Shown here in pieces: positions 63,466-64,000 of a stretch of 64,000 nt of DNA (positions within the stretch are counted from its first letter, which is position 1; each line of letters opens with the position of its first letter). The notes below the pieces were generated by a model that saw only the letters and a list, made by a program, of their open reading frames with translations, did no database searches and was not told the origin of the DNA. Made by a program: the position numbers and the translations under genes. This stretch comes from Rhodocyclaceae bacterium (GTDB lineage Bacteria; Pseudomonadota; Gammaproteobacteria; Burkholderiales; Rhodocyclaceae). Where the stretch lies: NCBI GenBank assembly GCA_008933825.1, contig WBUF01000001.1, positions 1-64,000 of the forward strand, given 5' to 3'.

Positions 63466-64000
<535 letters not shown>

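Overview
The window is about 64 kb of GC-rich chromosome (roughly two-thirds G+C by eye) from a Gram-negative bacterium, most likely a betaproteobacterium of the Rhodocyclales type. This is inferred from the gene order trmJ-cysE-iscR-(nifS-like)-iscS-iscU-iscA-hscB-hscA-fdx-iscX, the long block map/glnD-rpsB-tsf-pyrH-frr-uppS-cdsA-dxr-rseP-bamA-skp-lpxD-fabZ-lpxA-lpxB-rnhB, the ppsR/ppsA pair, and an anaerobic-style PFOR-Rnf cluster. I see no prophage, insertion sequence, CRISPR array or rRNA. One tRNA (Asn) is present. Two genes run off the ends (trmJ at the left, guaB at the right).

Layout. 1-8.4 kb: end of trmJ, cysE, then the ISC iron-sulfur assembly operon, extended by iscX and a DUF2237 gene; both cysE and iscR are preceded by promoter-like sequences resembling type-1 IscR sites. 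8.4-14.4 kb, minus strand: DUF1015 gene, DAHP synthase, mfd. 14.5-21.3 kb: small accessory genes (phosphoribosyltransferase, cupin, dodecin, DUF3301, DUF2147, two DUF4124-like or secreted proteins) and a tightly overlapping AmmeMemoRadiSam set (Memo, AMMECR1, radical SAM enzyme, alpha/beta hydrolase). 21.3-32.5 kb: a 474-bp regulatory region followed by rnfB, a 1639-residue pyruvate:ferredoxin oxidoreductase, rnfC, rnfD, rnfG, rnfE, rnfA and a 63-residue Cys-rich membrane peptide. 32.5-37.7 kb: tRNA-Asn, an AsmA-like protein, an aromatic/aspartate aminotransferase, ispD, ispF, thpR. 37.7-55.3 kb: glnD, map and the conserved translation / isoprenoid / outer-membrane biogenesis block. 55.3-64 kb: a SenB-like selenosugar synthase without visible partners, a TrmH-family methyltransferase, ppsR/ppsA, nfeD-stomatin, smpB, ratA-ratB, a DUF4124 protein and the start of guaB.

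How the genes work together. The ISC operon supplies Fe-S clusters, and the PFOR-Rnf operon is a heavy consumer of them. Its likely job is to couple pyruvate oxidation, through low-potential ferredoxin, to Rnf, which exchanges electrons with NAD and an ion gradient. The last small gene of that operon looks like a functional analogue of the NQR maturation factor NqrM and may build the intramembrane Fe-S site of RnfA/RnfE. The right half is housekeeping: ribosome function, isoprenoid precursors, lipid A and outer-membrane protein assembly.

Most notable beyond genes: (1) the exact 11-mer GACTGACTTTT occurs nine times, on both strands and in several reading frames, far more than chance would give, so it may be an uptake-like or architecture-type motif; (2) three copies of a long hairpin repeat built of CACCAAG units, two of them inside the rnf operon; (3) two copies of a different REP-like palindromic element, one before iscX and one before rnfE; (4) a 110-bp AT-rich island inside dxr.
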